A stretch of DNA of 64,000 nt, from NCBI GenBank assembly GCA_029974985.1, contig JARKQC010000140.1, forward strand, positions 1 through 64,000. Reading direction: 5' to 3'. The position numbers and the translations under genes were made by a program. The notes under the pieces were generated by a model that was not told where the DNA came from, ran no database searches, and was given only the letters and a program-made list of their open reading frames with translations. Below, piece by piece: positions 1 to 8,752 of the stretch. This DNA is from Bacteroidota bacterium (GTDB taxonomy: Bacteria > Bacteroidota > Ignavibacteria > Kapaibacteriales > UBA2268). Each line of letters starts with the position of its first letter. Within the stretch, counting starts at the first letter, position 1.

Positions 1-2
1 AA

Positions 3-68
3 TTAACACCTATGCCCCAAGATAAATACCTAAATATAGAAAAAGAAAAATATTATAATAAGGTATAG
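3..68 (+). CDS. C-terminal end of an unidentified protein (partial)
   Basis: An open frame enters from the left edge and ends at a TAG at 66-68, encoding about 21 residues (ending KYYNKV). It is the only frame on this strand that runs from the edge to a stop in a position suiting the next gene, 47 bases downstream. Too little is present to name a family. By position it is probably another gene of the surface-glycan operon that follows, but this is inference and the stretch could be non-coding. Confidence 0.3.
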   Translation, partial: LTPMPQDKYLNIEKEKYYNKV

Positions 69-115
69 AGATAAGAAAATAGAACTATATAAAAGATTTA
101 TCTCAAAAAATAATT

Positions 116-2533
116 ATGAAAATATCATTTAAAAACTTAGAAAAATATTACCCATATATTCCCGCTGTATTGATTTTTATAGTAGGTTTAGTTTTATCAT
201 TTTTCCGTTGGGCATCGCAAGATGAAGTAGTTTATCTAAAAGATACTATGATAATCTCAGAATTTATAAGAGCGGGTGAGTGGTTTGGAAATGAGAGCGT
301 GGGTGAGCATGGCTTTATATCTAAATTAATAACAGCTTTGTTTTTCTTAATAACGGGACCAAATATTTGGGTAGCCACATTTTTCAATATTATATTAGCT
401 TCCATAACTGCATTTATTATGCATAAAGTGTTTTATCATTTTACAAAAAACAATTTATATGCAATGCTTGCAGTTATACTTGCCGTTTTTTCTTACTACT
501 ATGTTGCTGTAGTGCCAAAGTATTTACGTGACATACCAGTAATGTTTGCATTATTGTTATTTATATATGCACTTATAAAGGAGAAACCGTTTTGGCTTTT
601 AGGATTGTTATTTATGTTGGTTTTAGATGCAAAAGAGTATATAGCAGTAATATTAACGCCCGTACTTTTAATTTGGTTGCCATTAGTGGAATATCAAAAA
701 AACAAATTTTCCTTTAAAACTATTTGGAACATCGGATATAAGAGTGTATTACTCTTTGCACCCGCAATAATTTTTCTATATTTAATGTTTTTTACATCTG
801 TTGTTCCCGTAAATAATTTTATGTCAGCATTTTTGAAACTGACTGCTACAGAAAATAATGTTGCGAAAGTTGCCCTTGATAAACAAAAATTATCCTTTGG
901 CACAGATACATCCAAAGTAATTAGTACTATTAAGATAGAGACCGAGATAATAAATGAAGATAGTATAAAAGCAAAGCAAATTAAAACCGCAAATTATGTA
1001 CGAAATTTAGAGCCAGTAAAAAAGAGCCTTGCAAAGCGAGAAGCACAGCCCAAAAGGAAAATTAAAACAACAGAAATTAAGAAAAATGATATCGTTAAAA
1101 AAACAAATATAGTAGATAAAAACGTTGCGTCAACTAAAAAATCTAAACCAAAAGAAAAATTAGAATTTAAGAAAATACCTACAAGCAAAAAAGACATTTC
1201 AAAAAAAGATAATAAAATTGATAAAGAAAAAATTTTAGTAAAAAATGAACAACAAAATATTGATACACTTAATACTGAAAAACTACAAGATAGCAGTAAA
1301 TTATCATTAGTAAAGAAGGAAACTAAAGCCGAAGCGAAAACAGTAGATAATAAACAAAAAGTTAAAAAGAACGATACTTTAAACGTTGATGTTAGTAGTC
1401 AAAGTATAGGTAAAGTTGACGAAGATAATGAAGAAAACTTAAAAGAAGAGAATTTTGCTAAACTAAAAATGAGTTCAGACTCATTAAGAGCAGAAAGATC
1501 AGAATTTGTAAATTTACTTGAATATTATGGAATTTCAATTTTAAATATACTCATTGTTTATGGTCAGAAAATGCTATCTCCAAGGACATTTTCATATATG
1601 TCATTTCCATTATATTTGATAATTTTCTCACTAATTGCTTGCATAGCTCTTCTAATAAAAAATTTTAAGCGACCAGATATATTATTCATAAGTATATATT
1701 TATTTATGTATTTAGCAGTATATCTTATTAGACCGAGCCACGCGAGATATTTACTACACCTTGTGCCTATATTCTCACTATTTGTAATTTATTTCTTGTT
1801 AGATAGTTTGGATAATTATAAACGGATTTTAATACCTGTGCTTATAACAATGCCAATAACTGCCGCTACATTATATTACGAAATTACAATGCCAGTTGTA
1901 AAATTAGTAGCTCATATATTCTTTTATTCCTTATTATTGCTTATAAGCTATTTTGCATATAAACATAATAAATTATGGGCAAAAAGAACATCAATAGCTT
2001 TTATATTGCTATTGTCTTTCTTTTCGTTTGGTTCATCTATGATGCAAAGTATTACTTCGGGGCAAATTATTAAATCTCTTACATTTGGTCAAAATAATGA
2101 ATATAAAGAAATTGCAAAATATTTCGATAAAAACAAAACCTATTGGTTTAATGGTGATAGTTATTTAATTCAATTTTATAATAAAGATATTAATCAAGGA
2201 ATACTACCTTGGAATATAAGGGGTTCAAATCTTTTAAAAGAGTGGCTACCCAAAAGTAATTTAGAAACAAAACTAAATTATATCCCAAACTTTTACTTTC
2301 ATAATGGATTAAGTAGGCCAGATTTAATGGCAAAATACAATACAGATTATATTGCTTTAATTTATTCTACGAAGCCAGATTTAAAAACTTTCCCTTATGT
2401 AGGTACTCCAAACGCTAATCAAGAAACATTTAAAGAGTTTCTACTTACTTCACCCGAGTGGTTAGAATTAGAAAAAAAAGTAGAGCTTAAGAATAAAGAA
2501 CTTTATATTTATAAGATAAAGTATGAGGAATAA
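116..2533 (+). CDS. GT-C type membrane glycosyltransferase (PMT/ArnT-like) with a long lysine-rich insert
   Basis: A polytopic inner-membrane protein of 805 residues. A transmembrane segment at about 14-32 is followed by a loop with an acidic pair (D36-E37 in QDEVVY), the place where GT-C enzymes of the dolichyl/undecaprenyl-phosphate-sugar class keep catalytic acids. Many further membrane helices follow. It probably transfers a sugar from a polyprenyl-phosphate donor to a lipid or glycan on the periplasmic side. The hydrophobic core is interrupted from about residue 255 to 470 by a hydrophilic, Lys/Glu/Asp/Asn-rich, low-complexity stretch, after which membrane helices resume. GT-C relatives are usually 450-600 residues, so the insert accounts for the extra length. 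Its stop codon abuts the start of the next gene. The exact donor and acceptor cannot be read from sequence. Confidence 0.72.
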   Translation: MKISFKNLEKYYPYIPAVLIFIVGLVLSFFRWASQDEVVYLKDTMIISEFIRAGEWFGNESVGEHGFISKLITALFFLITGPNIWVATFFNIILASITAFIMHKVFYHFTKNNLYAMLAVILAVFSYYYVAVVPKYLRDIPVMFALLLFIYALIKEKPFWLLGLLFMLVLDAKEYIAVILTPVLLIWLPLVEYQKNKFSFKTIWNIGYKSVLLFAPAIIFLYLMFFTSVVPVNNFMSAFLKLTATENNVAKVALDKQKLSFGTDTSKVISTIKIETEIINEDSIKAKQIKTANYVRNLEPVKKSLAKREAQPKRKIKTTEIKKNDIVKKTNIVDKNVASTKKSKPKEKLEFKKIPTSKKDISKKDNKIDKEKILVKNEQQNIDTLNTEKLQDSSKLSLVKKETKAEAKTVDNKQKVKKNDTLNVDVSSQSIGKVDEDNEENLKEENFAKLKMSSDSLRAERSEFVNLLEYYGISILNILIVYGQKMLSPRTFSYMSFPLYLIIFSLIACIALLIKNFKRPDILFISIYLFMYLAVYLIRPSHARYLLHLVPIFSLFVIYFLLDSLDNYKRILIPVLITMPITAATLYYEITMPVVKLVAHIFFYSLLLLISYFAYKHNKLWAKRTSIAFILLLSFFSFGSSMMQSITSGQIIKSLTFGQNNEYKEIAKYFDKNKTYWFNGDSYLIQFYNKDINQGILPWNIRGSNLLKEWLPKSNLETKLNYIPNFYFHNGLSRPDLMAKYNTDYIALIYSTKPDLKTFPYVGTPNANQETFKEFLLTSPEWLELEKKVELKNKELYIYKIKYEE

Positions 2534-3916
2534 ATGAATATTAGAAGAGATATAATTTTACCATTAACAGAACTAATTTCTGGAACTGATATAATTAAAC
2601 AATATAAACTCCTAAAAGGGAGTGAATATTGGTCAAGAGATCAGATTGAGAATTTTCAAAATAATAAATTAAAAGAATTATTTATCCATTGTTTTAAGAA
2701 TGTTGTATATTATCAAAGATTGTTTAAACAATATGGAGTTGATATTGATAGCAAGTATATGTATGATGAAATTAAAAAACTGCCTATACTTACAAAGAAA
2801 GATATAATAAAAAATTACAATGATTTAATTAGTGCTGATTATAAAAGTAGACGTTATACGACGGGAGCAACTGGTGGCAGTACTGGTGAACCACTAAAAT
2901 TTTTATTCGATTTAAAGACCCAAAGTGCTGGTTGGGCTTCAGCTTTTAGGGGTTTTGAATACGTTGGTTATAATTTAGGTGATAAAATATATACTTTTTC
3001 AGGATATTCATTGGTGAAAAACCGCAAAGTCTTATCTAAGCAATTCGTTTGGGAAAGATTAATAATGAATAATTATAAGTATAGTAGTATTAATGTAAAT
3101 GAAGAGAAACTCTTTTACTTTTATAATGAATTAGTTAAATTAAATCCAAGAATAATTAGAGGATATCCATCAAGTATTTATGTATTAGCTAAATTTATAA
3201 AACTACATAGTTTGAAGTCGCCGAAAATTAAATGTATATTTTCTACGGGTGAGGTTTTGTTAAATGAATATAAAAGTTTAATTGAAGAAGTTTTCAATAC
3301 AAAAGTATATAATGGATATGGAGCTGGTGATGGTGGGTTTAATTCCTTTGAGTGTAAGCATCAAAAGGGAATGCATATAAGTGAAGAGAACGCTTATATT
3401 GAAATAGTGAAAAATGATAAAGTTTGCGAGAATAATCAAATTGGCGATGTTATTGTTACAAGCTTAAATAATTATGTATTTCCATTTATTCGATATAAAG
3501 TTGGCGATATGGCATATATTAAAGATGCTTTATGTGATTGCGGTAGAAATACAAAATTATTTGGAGAAATATTAGGTAGAAGTGGTAAGATCCTTTATAC
3601 AAAGCAAGGCAATCCTGTTTCGCCTACATCACTAGATGTTATTATTTTCAAAGGATTTAACGACGGTGATGAGGAGAGTGTTGCTATTTATAATAAAATA
3701 GAAAAATTTCATTTTGAGCAAGACAATAAAGGGGATTTAGTGATTAAATTAAAATTAAGGGAAAATAAAGATTTTCATTTATTTGATTATCTTGTTGAAA
3801 ATTTCTCTTCAGTGTTTAGGGAATCACAAATTAAAATTGAATTTGTTGATGAAATTAAGGCAATGAACTCTGGGAAAGAAGATTTTATAACTAGTTATTT
3901 TAATCTATATGAATAA
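2534..3916 (+). CDS. CapK/PaaK-like adenylate-forming enzyme
   Basis: 460 residues resembling the phenylacetate-CoA ligase / CapK branch of the AMP-binding superfamily. The phosphate-binding loop TTGATGGSTGEPL lies near residues 108-120. A CDCGR motif, typical of this branch, sits near residue 335 just before the GR-containing hinge (LGRSGKIL). Members in capsule and O-antigen loci (CapK) are thought to activate a carboxylic acid as an adenylate, but their substrates are largely unknown. The ATG follows directly on the stop of the preceding gene and the 3' end overlaps the CapA-like gene by 8 bases, so it is translated within the same operon. I infer a role in attaching a non-sugar acyl or amino-acid group to the surface glycan. 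Confidence 0.72.
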   Translation: MNIRRDIILPLTELISGTDIIKQYKLLKGSEYWSRDQIENFQNNKLKELFIHCFKNVVYYQRLFKQYGVDIDSKYMYDEIKKLPILTKKDIIKNYNDLISADYKSRRYTTGATGGSTGEPLKFLFDLKTQSAGWASAFRGFEYVGYNLGDKIYTFSGYSLVKNRKVLSKQFVWERLIMNNYKYSSINVNEEKLFYFYNELVKLNPRIIRGYPSSIYVLAKFIKLHSLKSPKIKCIFSTGEVLLNEYKSLIEEVFNTKVYNGYGAGDGGFNSFECKHQKGMHISEENAYIEIVKNDKVCENNQIGDVIVTSLNNYVFPFIRYKVGDMAYIKDALCDCGRNTKLFGEILGRSGKILYTKQGNPVSPTSLDVIIFKGFNDGDEESVAIYNKIEKFHFEQDNKGDLVIKLKLRENKDFHLFDYLVENFSSVFRESQIKIEFVDEIKAMNSGKEDFITSYFNLYE

Positions 3917-4991
3917 AGTTACTATTGTTGCTATTGGCGATATTATGCTTGGTGAGCTATCAAATAATATAGGTAGAGGAGTAGATTCTTATCTGAAAAA
4001 TAACGGTTATGATATTGCTTTTGATAATATTTTAACAAGTTTTGAAGGTGCTGATATTGTCTTAGGTAATATTGAAGCAGTATTGGACAAGAAAGATTAT
4101 TATGAAAATATTTATTCAAGTACTTTAATAGCAAGCCCTAAATCAGTAGCATCTTTACAATCAATTAAAATGACAGTTGCAAATGTTGCTAACAATCATT
4201 GTTTAGATCACGGTGATGAGAGTTATAAGAATAGCTATAAATTATTAAAAAGAACTGGATTTGATATAGTAGGCAGTGTATATAATCAATCAATATCGAC
4301 AATAATTGAAAGAAATGGTTTGAAATTTCATGTTATTGGTTTTTCTTTAGCTATTGATAAAAATCATCAAGCAGAATATTATTATCAGCCTAATAATATA
4401 AATGAAGTTATTGATTTGATTGAAAAATATAAAGATGAGGTGCATCATACGATTATTACAGTCCACTGGGGCAAAGAATATATCAATTATCCAACCTTGG
4501 AACAAAGAAGTTGGGCATATCAGTTTATTGATGCGGGTGCTTCGCTGATATTGGGTCATCATCCTCATTGCTATCAAGGGATAGAGAATTATAATAATGG
4601 CTTAATTGTTTATAGTTTAGGTAATTGTGTTTTTGATGATAATAATAAAATGGGCAAAGAATCTATCATAATTAAAGTGGAATTGAATGATAAATCAATA
4701 ATAAGTTACAAGAGAATACCTATTAATTTGGATAAATTTGGAATACCATTTTATCCGGGAGATTCCACTATTTTAGAAGATAAATTTACTGAAATAGATA
4801 AAATATTAGAGCAAAAGATTCTTTTGCAAGATGATGAGTATGAGGAGTTTTTCAATAAAACATTTAAGATTGCTTTTAAAAGTTATAGAAGAGATTTAAA
4901 AATAAATTTTTTAAAAAATATTTTAAGAACTAATCCTAAAATTTCTTACACCTTATTAAAAGGTTATTTTATAAAGAAGATGAAGAAATGA
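3909..4991 (+). CDS. CapA family protein (poly-gamma-glutamate synthesis type metallophosphatase fold)
   Basis: 360 residues with the CapA/PGA_cap signature: an N-terminal GDIMLG metal-binding strand, NIEAVL, the NVANNHCLDHG block, VHWGKE, and GHHPHCYQG followed by YSLGNCVFD. The fold is that of calcineurin-like metallophosphoesterases and the conserved Asp, Asn and His residues are present. In Gram-positive bacteria CapA takes part in poly-gamma-glutamate capsule synthesis or export. In Gram-negative glycan loci its reaction is unresolved. There is no obvious signal peptide. It overlaps the CapK-like gene upstream (8 bases) and the GT4 gene downstream (4 bases), indicating translational coupling. 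Confidence 0.8.
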   Translation: MNKVTIVAIGDIMLGELSNNIGRGVDSYLKNNGYDIAFDNILTSFEGADIVLGNIEAVLDKKDYYENIYSSTLIASPKSVASLQSIKMTVANVANNHCLDHGDESYKNSYKLLKRTGFDIVGSVYNQSISTIIERNGLKFHVIGFSLAIDKNHQAEYYYQPNNINEVIDLIEKYKDEVHHTIITVHWGKEYINYPTLEQRSWAYQFIDAGASLILGHHPHCYQGIENYNNGLIVYSLGNCVFDDNNKMGKESIIIKVELNDKSIISYKRIPINLDKFGIPFYPGDSTILEDKFTEIDKILEQKILLQDDEYEEFFNKTFKIAFKSYRRDLKINFLKNILRTNPKISYTLLKGYFIKKMKK

Positions 4992-6076
4992 AAATATTGA
5001 TTTTTGCAGGATTGAGCGATAAGAAATTAATTTCAAAAATTGAACCGATTACTAGACTAAATTTTATTCAAGAGATTATTATTATTAGAAAAACAGAATT
5101 GAAATTTAAAAAAGTTAATTGTATAAGTCCTAAATATAAAATTTTTAAAAATATTTATTTATTTGAATTATATAGAATCGTCATATCTGTTAAAATTCTC
5201 TTTAAAGAAAAAATTAGTCTTATTATAGGTATACAAATGACTTATCATGGACTATTTTCATTCTATTTATCAAAAATCTTTGGTGTTGATTATATATTTA
5301 ATTTGATTGAGTCCTTTGATTTTACATATACCTCAAGGATTTATAGAAAAGTAATTTCAAGTTCTAATTTGATTGTAACCAGAGGTGTAAAAGTAATAAA
5401 TGAAATTAACAAATACTTTAAAAAATATATTTTATGTGTATATGTTCCTAATAATTTTTCTTTTAATAATATTGGATTAAATAAAACTAAGGTAGATAGT
5501 AATATTTTAATTTATTGTGGTTCATTTTCTAAATCGAAACGAGTCGATATAATGATAGAAGCAGTTAAAATAATCAAAGAAAAATATAAGTTTTCAAATT
5601 ATACTATTAGGCTATTTGGCGACGGCGAACTAAAGCAAGGTATAATAAATAAAGCCATCAAATACAATTTAGATAACATTGAATTTAACCCTTATTTAAA
5701 AAATATAGACGACGAAATAATGAAATCTAAAATTTTTATAATGACTTCAGAATTTGAAGGACAGCCCATGGCCATGGTCGAAGCACTTGCTTGCGGTATT
5801 CCTGTAATTATGCCTAATATATCTAACATTCCTGATTTAGCTATTGATGGTTATAATGCTTTGCTTGTTGAACCGCTTGATACAGAAGGTTTTGCTGAAG
5901 CTATATATAAACTAATGACTGATGATGAACTTTACAAAAAATTGAAAAAAGGCGCAGAGAATTTTAGAGAAGAACACGAATATGAGTTTTCAATGGAGAA
6001 TATTACTAATATTTGGAATGATATTTTTATAAAACTTGGATTAATCGAAAAAGAAAACACCAATGCTAACAAATAA
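4988..6076 (+). CDS. Glycosyltransferase family 4
   Basis: A 362-residue cytosolic glycosyltransferase of the GT-B fold. The C-terminal nucleotide-sugar site is recognisable: a strand-turn at IYCGSFSKSKRVD near residue 175, then the E-x7-E motif in SEFEGQPMAMVEALACGIPV near 255-275, then PDLAIDGYNALLVEP. This arrangement is characteristic of retaining GT4 enzymes that extend polysaccharide repeat units on the inner face of the membrane. It overlaps the preceding gene by 4 bases and the following epimerase by 14 bases. The donor sugar cannot be predicted. Confidence 0.82.
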   Translation: MKILIFAGLSDKKLISKIEPITRLNFIQEIIIIRKTELKFKKVNCISPKYKIFKNIYLFELYRIVISVKILFKEKISLIIGIQMTYHGLFSFYLSKIFGVDYIFNLIESFDFTYTSRIYRKVISSSNLIVTRGVKVINEINKYFKKYILCVYVPNNFSFNNIGLNKTKVDSNILIYCGSFSKSKRVDIMIEAVKIIKEKYKFSNYTIRLFGDGELKQGIINKAIKYNLDNIEFNPYLKNIDDEIMKSKIFIMTSEFEGQPMAMVEALACGIPVIMPNISNIPDLAIDGYNALLVEPLDTEGFAEAIYKLMTDDELYKKLKKGAENFREEHEYEFSMENITNIWNDIFIKLGLIEKENTNANK

Positions 6077-7007
6077 AACAATACTTGTAACGGGTGGAGC
6101 TGGATTTATAGGCTCTAATATTGTGAAAAGGCTACTCGAACTTGGCAATGAAGTGCGAGTATTAGATAATTTTTCTACGGGAAAGCGGGAAAATCTTTTT
6201 CCGTTTAGGGAATTGCCTAATTTTAAGGTTTTTGAGGGTGATTTGCGTTCATTTCATATAGTTCGGAGTGCAGTAAAAGGGTGTGATTATATATTGCATC
6301 AAGGGGCATTGCCATCAGTTCCTCGTTCCGTGGCTGACCCAATTACCTCGAATGATGTCAATATTTTGGGTACTCTGAATGTGCTGGAAGCGGCAAAGGA
6401 GTTTGGAGTTAAGAGAGTGGTATATGCGTCGTCATCGTCTGTATATGGGAATAATCCTGATTTACCTAAGCAAGAAGATATGCCCGTTTTTCCACTTTCA
6501 CCTTATGCGGTAACTAAGTATGCAGGTGAGAGATATTGTCAAGTATTTAGTAAAATTTACGGAATTGAGACAGTTGCACTGAGATATTTTAATGTATTTG
6601 GTCCAAATCAAGACCCAACCTCACAGTATAGTGCTGTAATCCCTAAATTTATCAAGTTAATGCTAAATGATGAATCACCGATAATCTATGGCGATGGCAC
6701 GCAATCACGTGATTTTACTTTTGTGGCAAATAATGTAGAAGCGAATATCCTTGCTTGTACTGCACCAGAAGCAGCTGGGGAGGCGATCAATATTGCTTGC
6801 GGTGAGCGTTTTACTCTTCTTGATTTAGTAAGTGAGATAAATAGAATTTTAGGAAAGTCTGTTAAGCCAATTTTCCAACCTGATAGAACTGGAGATGTGA
6901 AACATTCTCTTGCTAATATCGAAAAGGCTAAAAATCTCCTTAATTTCACTCCGCAAGTATCCTTCAAAGAGGGCTTAGAAATGACAATTGAGTTTTTTAG
7001 AGGGTAG
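6063..7007 (+). CDS. NAD-dependent sugar-nucleotide 4-epimerase/dehydratase (UDP-GlcNAc/UDP-glucose 4-epimerase-like)
   Basis: 314 residues of the extended SDR family. The Rossmann motif GGAGFIGSN is at residues 11-19, the SSSSVYG block near 121-128, and the catalytic YxxxK is YAVTK with Tyr148. RYFNVFGPNQDP and GDGTQSRDF match the 4-epimerase group that includes WbpP-like enzymes. It would supply an epimerised UDP-sugar to the glycosyltransferases in the same operon. Base composition looks less AT-rich than that of the neighbouring glycosyltransferase genes. The last ~20 codons (FTPQVSFKEGLEMTIEFFRG then TAG) recur as fragments at several downstream gene boundaries (see repeats at 7134, 8605, 8887 and 10266), which is highly unusual for a coding tail. 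Confidence 0.87.
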   Translation: MLTNKTILVTGGAGFIGSNIVKRLLELGNEVRVLDNFSTGKRENLFPFRELPNFKVFEGDLRSFHIVRSAVKGCDYILHQGALPSVPRSVADPITSNDVNILGTLNVLEAAKEFGVKRVVYASSSSVYGNNPDLPKQEDMPVFPLSPYAVTKYAGERYCQVFSKIYGIETVALRYFNVFGPNQDPTSQYSAVIPKFIKLMLNDESPIIYGDGTQSRDFTFVANNVEANILACTAPEAAGEAINIACGERFTLLDLVSEINRILGKSVKPIFQPDRTGDVKHSLANIEKAKNLLNFTPQVSFKEGLEMTIEFFRG

Positions 7008-7010
7008 AAA

Positions 7011-7030
7011 TTAAGGTTATATCTATAAAA
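7011..7030 (+). repeat. Hairpin unit, triad 1, member 1 (imperfect)
   Basis: Core GGTTATATCTATAAAAAG. The six-base loop TTATAT starts at 7017, the tenth base after the epimerase stop codon. The arms pair imperfectly (G-C, one G-T, one A-A mismatch, then A-T pairs). Confidence 0.5.
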
Positions 7031-7048
7031 AGTAGTGAAATTTTTAAG

Positions 7049-7072
7049 TTTTTATGATTGTACTCATAAAAA
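7049..7072 (+). repeat. Hairpin unit, triad 1, member 2 (perfect 9-bp stem)
   Basis: TTTTTATGA pairs with TCATAAAAA around the six-base loop TTGTAC. The innermost pair is A-T where the sister copies at 7091 and 7278 have G-C, a compensating change that keeps the stem intact. Confidence 0.75.
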
Positions 7073-7090
7073 GTAGCAAAATAATAAAAA

Positions 7091-7112
7091 TTTTATGGTT
7101 ACGCCCATAAAA
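7091..7112 (+). repeat. Hairpin unit, triad 1, member 3 (perfect 8-bp stem)
   Basis: TTTTATGG pairs with CCATAAAA around the six-base loop TTACGC. The loop begins exactly 41 nt after that of the previous hairpin. Confidence 0.75.
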
Positions 7113-7133
7113 AGATAATTAAATATCTTAAAT

Positions 7134-7196
7134 TTCAGCCCTCAAATATCATTCAAAGAGGGTTTAGAAAGGACAATAGAGTTTTTTAGAGGGTAG
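7134..7196 (+). pseudogene. Detached epimerase C-terminal fragment, copy 2
   Basis: Twenty in-frame codons plus TAG encode FSPQISFKEGLERTIEFFRG, matching the real epimerase tail at 17 of 20 positions (T to S, V to I and M to R). Weak similarity extends about five codons further upstream (NILNF against NLLNF). There is no start codon or upstream body, so it cannot be translated as a gene. It lies directly before the DUF4143 ATPase gene. Confidence 0.8.
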
Positions 7197-7237
7197 AAAT
7201 TAAGGTTATATCTATAAAAAGTAGTGAAATTTTTAAG

Positions 7238-7259
7238 TTTTGTGGTTGTACCAATAAAA
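7238..7259 (+). repeat. Hairpin unit, triad 2, member 2 (imperfect)
   Basis: Arms TTTTGTGG and CAATAAAA flank the loop TTGTAC (7246-7251). Seven of eight positions can pair if one G-T is allowed; one G-A mismatch remains. The first member of this triad has its loop at 7206, again the tenth base after the tail's stop codon. Confidence 0.55.
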
Positions 7260-7277
7260 AGATGCAAAATGATAAAG

Positions 7278-7301
7278 TTTTTATGGTTACACCCATAAAA
7301 A
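7278..7301 (+). repeat. Hairpin unit, triad 2, member 3 (perfect 9-bp stem)
   Basis: TTTTTATGG pairs with CCATAAAAA around the loop TTACAC. It is the counterpart of the hairpin at 7091, with one extra base pair and one loop change. Confidence 0.75.
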
Positions 7302-7384
7302 TTAAAATAAATTGAAAGGCCTTTCGCATATAACCTAAATAAAGTAATAAAATTAGAATTTCATTAAGTTCAATAAAGCGTAAA

Positions 7385-8602
7385 GTGATAAATAGAGACT
7401 TATATATTAAAAATATTGAACGATTTAGTAATAGTAATTTAATTAAGATTATTACTGGAATCAGAAGGTGTGGCAAATCATCAGTATTACAATTATTACG
7501 AGAGCAATTTTTACTAAATGGTGTTGCAAGTGAGCATATAATTTATATTAATTTTGAAAGTTTAAAGTACTCTAATCTAAAAACGTCTCAAAGTTTGTAT
7601 GAATTTTTAAGCAAACAAATCAATTCAGATGGTAGATATTATATTTTGTTAGATGAAATACAAGAAGTAACTAAATGGGAAAAGTGTATTAATTCTCTAA
7701 TGGTAGATTATAATGTAGATTTGTATTTAACTGGTTCGAATTCGCATCTTTTATCCTCAGAATTAGCGACTTATATTGCGGGAAGATATGTTGAAATTCC
7801 GATATATACTTTGTCATTTAAGGAATTTTTAGATTTTAAAAATATTGATTTGGATAAAACTAATTCTCAAAAGTTTGATTTATTTTATCAATATCTTAGG
7901 CAAGGCGGCTTTCCCATTATTCATATAAGCGAATATTCTGAAGATACTATCTATAAAATAGTTTATGATATTTACTCTTCTATAATACTTAGAGATACGA
8001 TTCAGCGGTATAATATTAGAGAAGTAGAACTATTAGAAAGAGTAATAAAATTTGCATTGGATAATATAGGTAATACATTTTCGGGAAAAAATATCGCAGA
8101 TTATTTTAAAAGCCAGAATAGAAAAACTGATATAAATACAATTTATAATTATATGTATGCTTTAGAGGGGGCTTTTATTTTCTATAGAGTTCCAAGATAT
8201 GATATAAAAGGTAGAGAGATTCTCAAAACCCAAGAAAAATTCTATCTTAGCGACATATCCTTACTTTATGCAACTATTGGTTATAAAGATAGTTTAATTT
8301 CTGGTGTGTTAGAGAATCTTGTATTCTTAGAATTGAAACGTAGAGGATATCAGGTGTATGTTGGAAAAATTTATGATAATGAGATTGATTTTATAGCTGA
8401 AAAATTAAATAGTAAGATGTATATTCAAGTAGCTTATAAACTTGAAAGTCAAAAGACTGTTGAACGTGAATTTTCGGTATTCAAGAATATTCAAGACAAT
8501 TTTCCGAAGTATGTAGTTACTATGGATGAGTTCTGGCGTGAGGATATTGGTGGCATTAGGCACTTTCATATTGCTGACTTTTTATTGTCTGATGAATTCT
8601 AA
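7385..8602 (+). CDS. AAA-type ATPase with DUF4143 C-terminal domain
   Basis: 405 residues. The Walker A motif GIRRCGKSS is at residues 25-33 and the Walker B region is YYILLDEIQEV near 81-91, followed by the family's TGSNSHLLSSE sensor segment and AGRYVEIPIYTLSFKEF. The C-terminal half is DUF4143, whose last part (NEIDFIAEK near residue 336) looks like the PD-(D/E)xK nuclease-like core of this family. The cellular role of these ATPases is not established. They are scattered patchily across genomes and behave like mobile accessory genes. The start is GTG at 7385. It sits alone inside a glycan locus and is flanked on both sides by epimerase-tail fragments and hairpin triads, which suggests insertion. 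Confidence 0.82.
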   Translation: MINRDLYIKNIERFSNSNLIKIITGIRRCGKSSVLQLLREQFLLNGVASEHIIYINFESLKYSNLKTSQSLYEFLSKQINSDGRYYILLDEIQEVTKWEKCINSLMVDYNVDLYLTGSNSHLLSSELATYIAGRYVEIPIYTLSFKEFLDFKNIDLDKTNSQKFDLFYQYLRQGGFPIIHISEYSEDTIYKIVYDIYSSIILRDTIQRYNIREVELLERVIKFALDNIGNTFSGKNIADYFKSQNRKTDINTIYNYMYALEGAFIFYRVPRYDIKGREILKTQEKFYLSDISLLYATIGYKDSLISGVLENLVFLELKRRGYQVYVGKIYDNEIDFIAEKLNSKMYIQVAYKLESQKTVEREFSVFKNIQDNFPKYVVTMDEFWREDIGGIRHFHIADFLLSDEF

Positions 8603-8604
8603 GT

Positions 8605-8667
8605 TTCACTCCTCAAGTATCTTTTAAAGAAGGATTAGAGAGGACAATTGAGTTTTTTAGGAAGTAA
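8605..8667 (+). pseudogene. Detached epimerase C-terminal fragment, copy 3
   Basis: Twenty in-frame codons plus TAA encode FTPQVSFKEGLERTIEFFRK, matching the real tail except for M to R and the last residue. Codon choices differ from both other copies at several third positions, so this is not a recent exact duplicate. It begins two bases after the stop codon of the DUF4143 ATPase gene. Confidence 0.82.
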
Positions 8668-8710
8668 ACTTTACACTTGTATCTATAAATAAACGAAAAT
8701 AATTGAAATG

Positions 8711-8730
8711 TTTATGGTTGTAACCATAAA
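8711..8730 (+). repeat. Hairpin unit, triad 3, member 2 (perfect inverted repeat)
   Basis: TTTATGGTT and AACCATAAA form a perfect inverted repeat. In family register this is a 7-bp stem with the six-base loop TTGTAA. The preceding unit has its loop at 8677, once more the tenth base after the stop codon of its tail fragment. Confidence 0.75.
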
Positions 8731-8752
8731 AAGAGTAAATTTTTAAAAAATA

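Larger units (their letters stand above)
6942..7130 (+). repeat. First copy of a 189-bp tandem unit: epimerase tail plus three hairpin units
   Basis: This stretch contains the last ~20 codons of the epimerase, its stop codon, and about 120 bases of non-coding DNA with three hairpin units whose loops begin at 7017, 7058 and 7099, a period of 41 nt. It is followed head-to-tail by a diverged copy with an offset of 189 bases. The coding tail is shared with the functional gene. Confidence 0.8.
7131..7303 (+). repeat. Second copy of the epimerase-tail plus hairpin-triad unit
   Basis: Aligns with 6942-7112 at an offset of about 189 bases. The first ~110 bases are highly similar, including an uninterrupted identical run across the stop codon and the first hairpin unit. 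The later part is more diverged but keeps three hairpin units with loops starting at 7206, 7246 and 7287 (periods 40 and 41 nt). The coding part encodes a variant tail rather than an exact copy (see 7134-7196), so this is either an old duplication or the remnant of a different epimerase allele. Confidence 0.78.
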
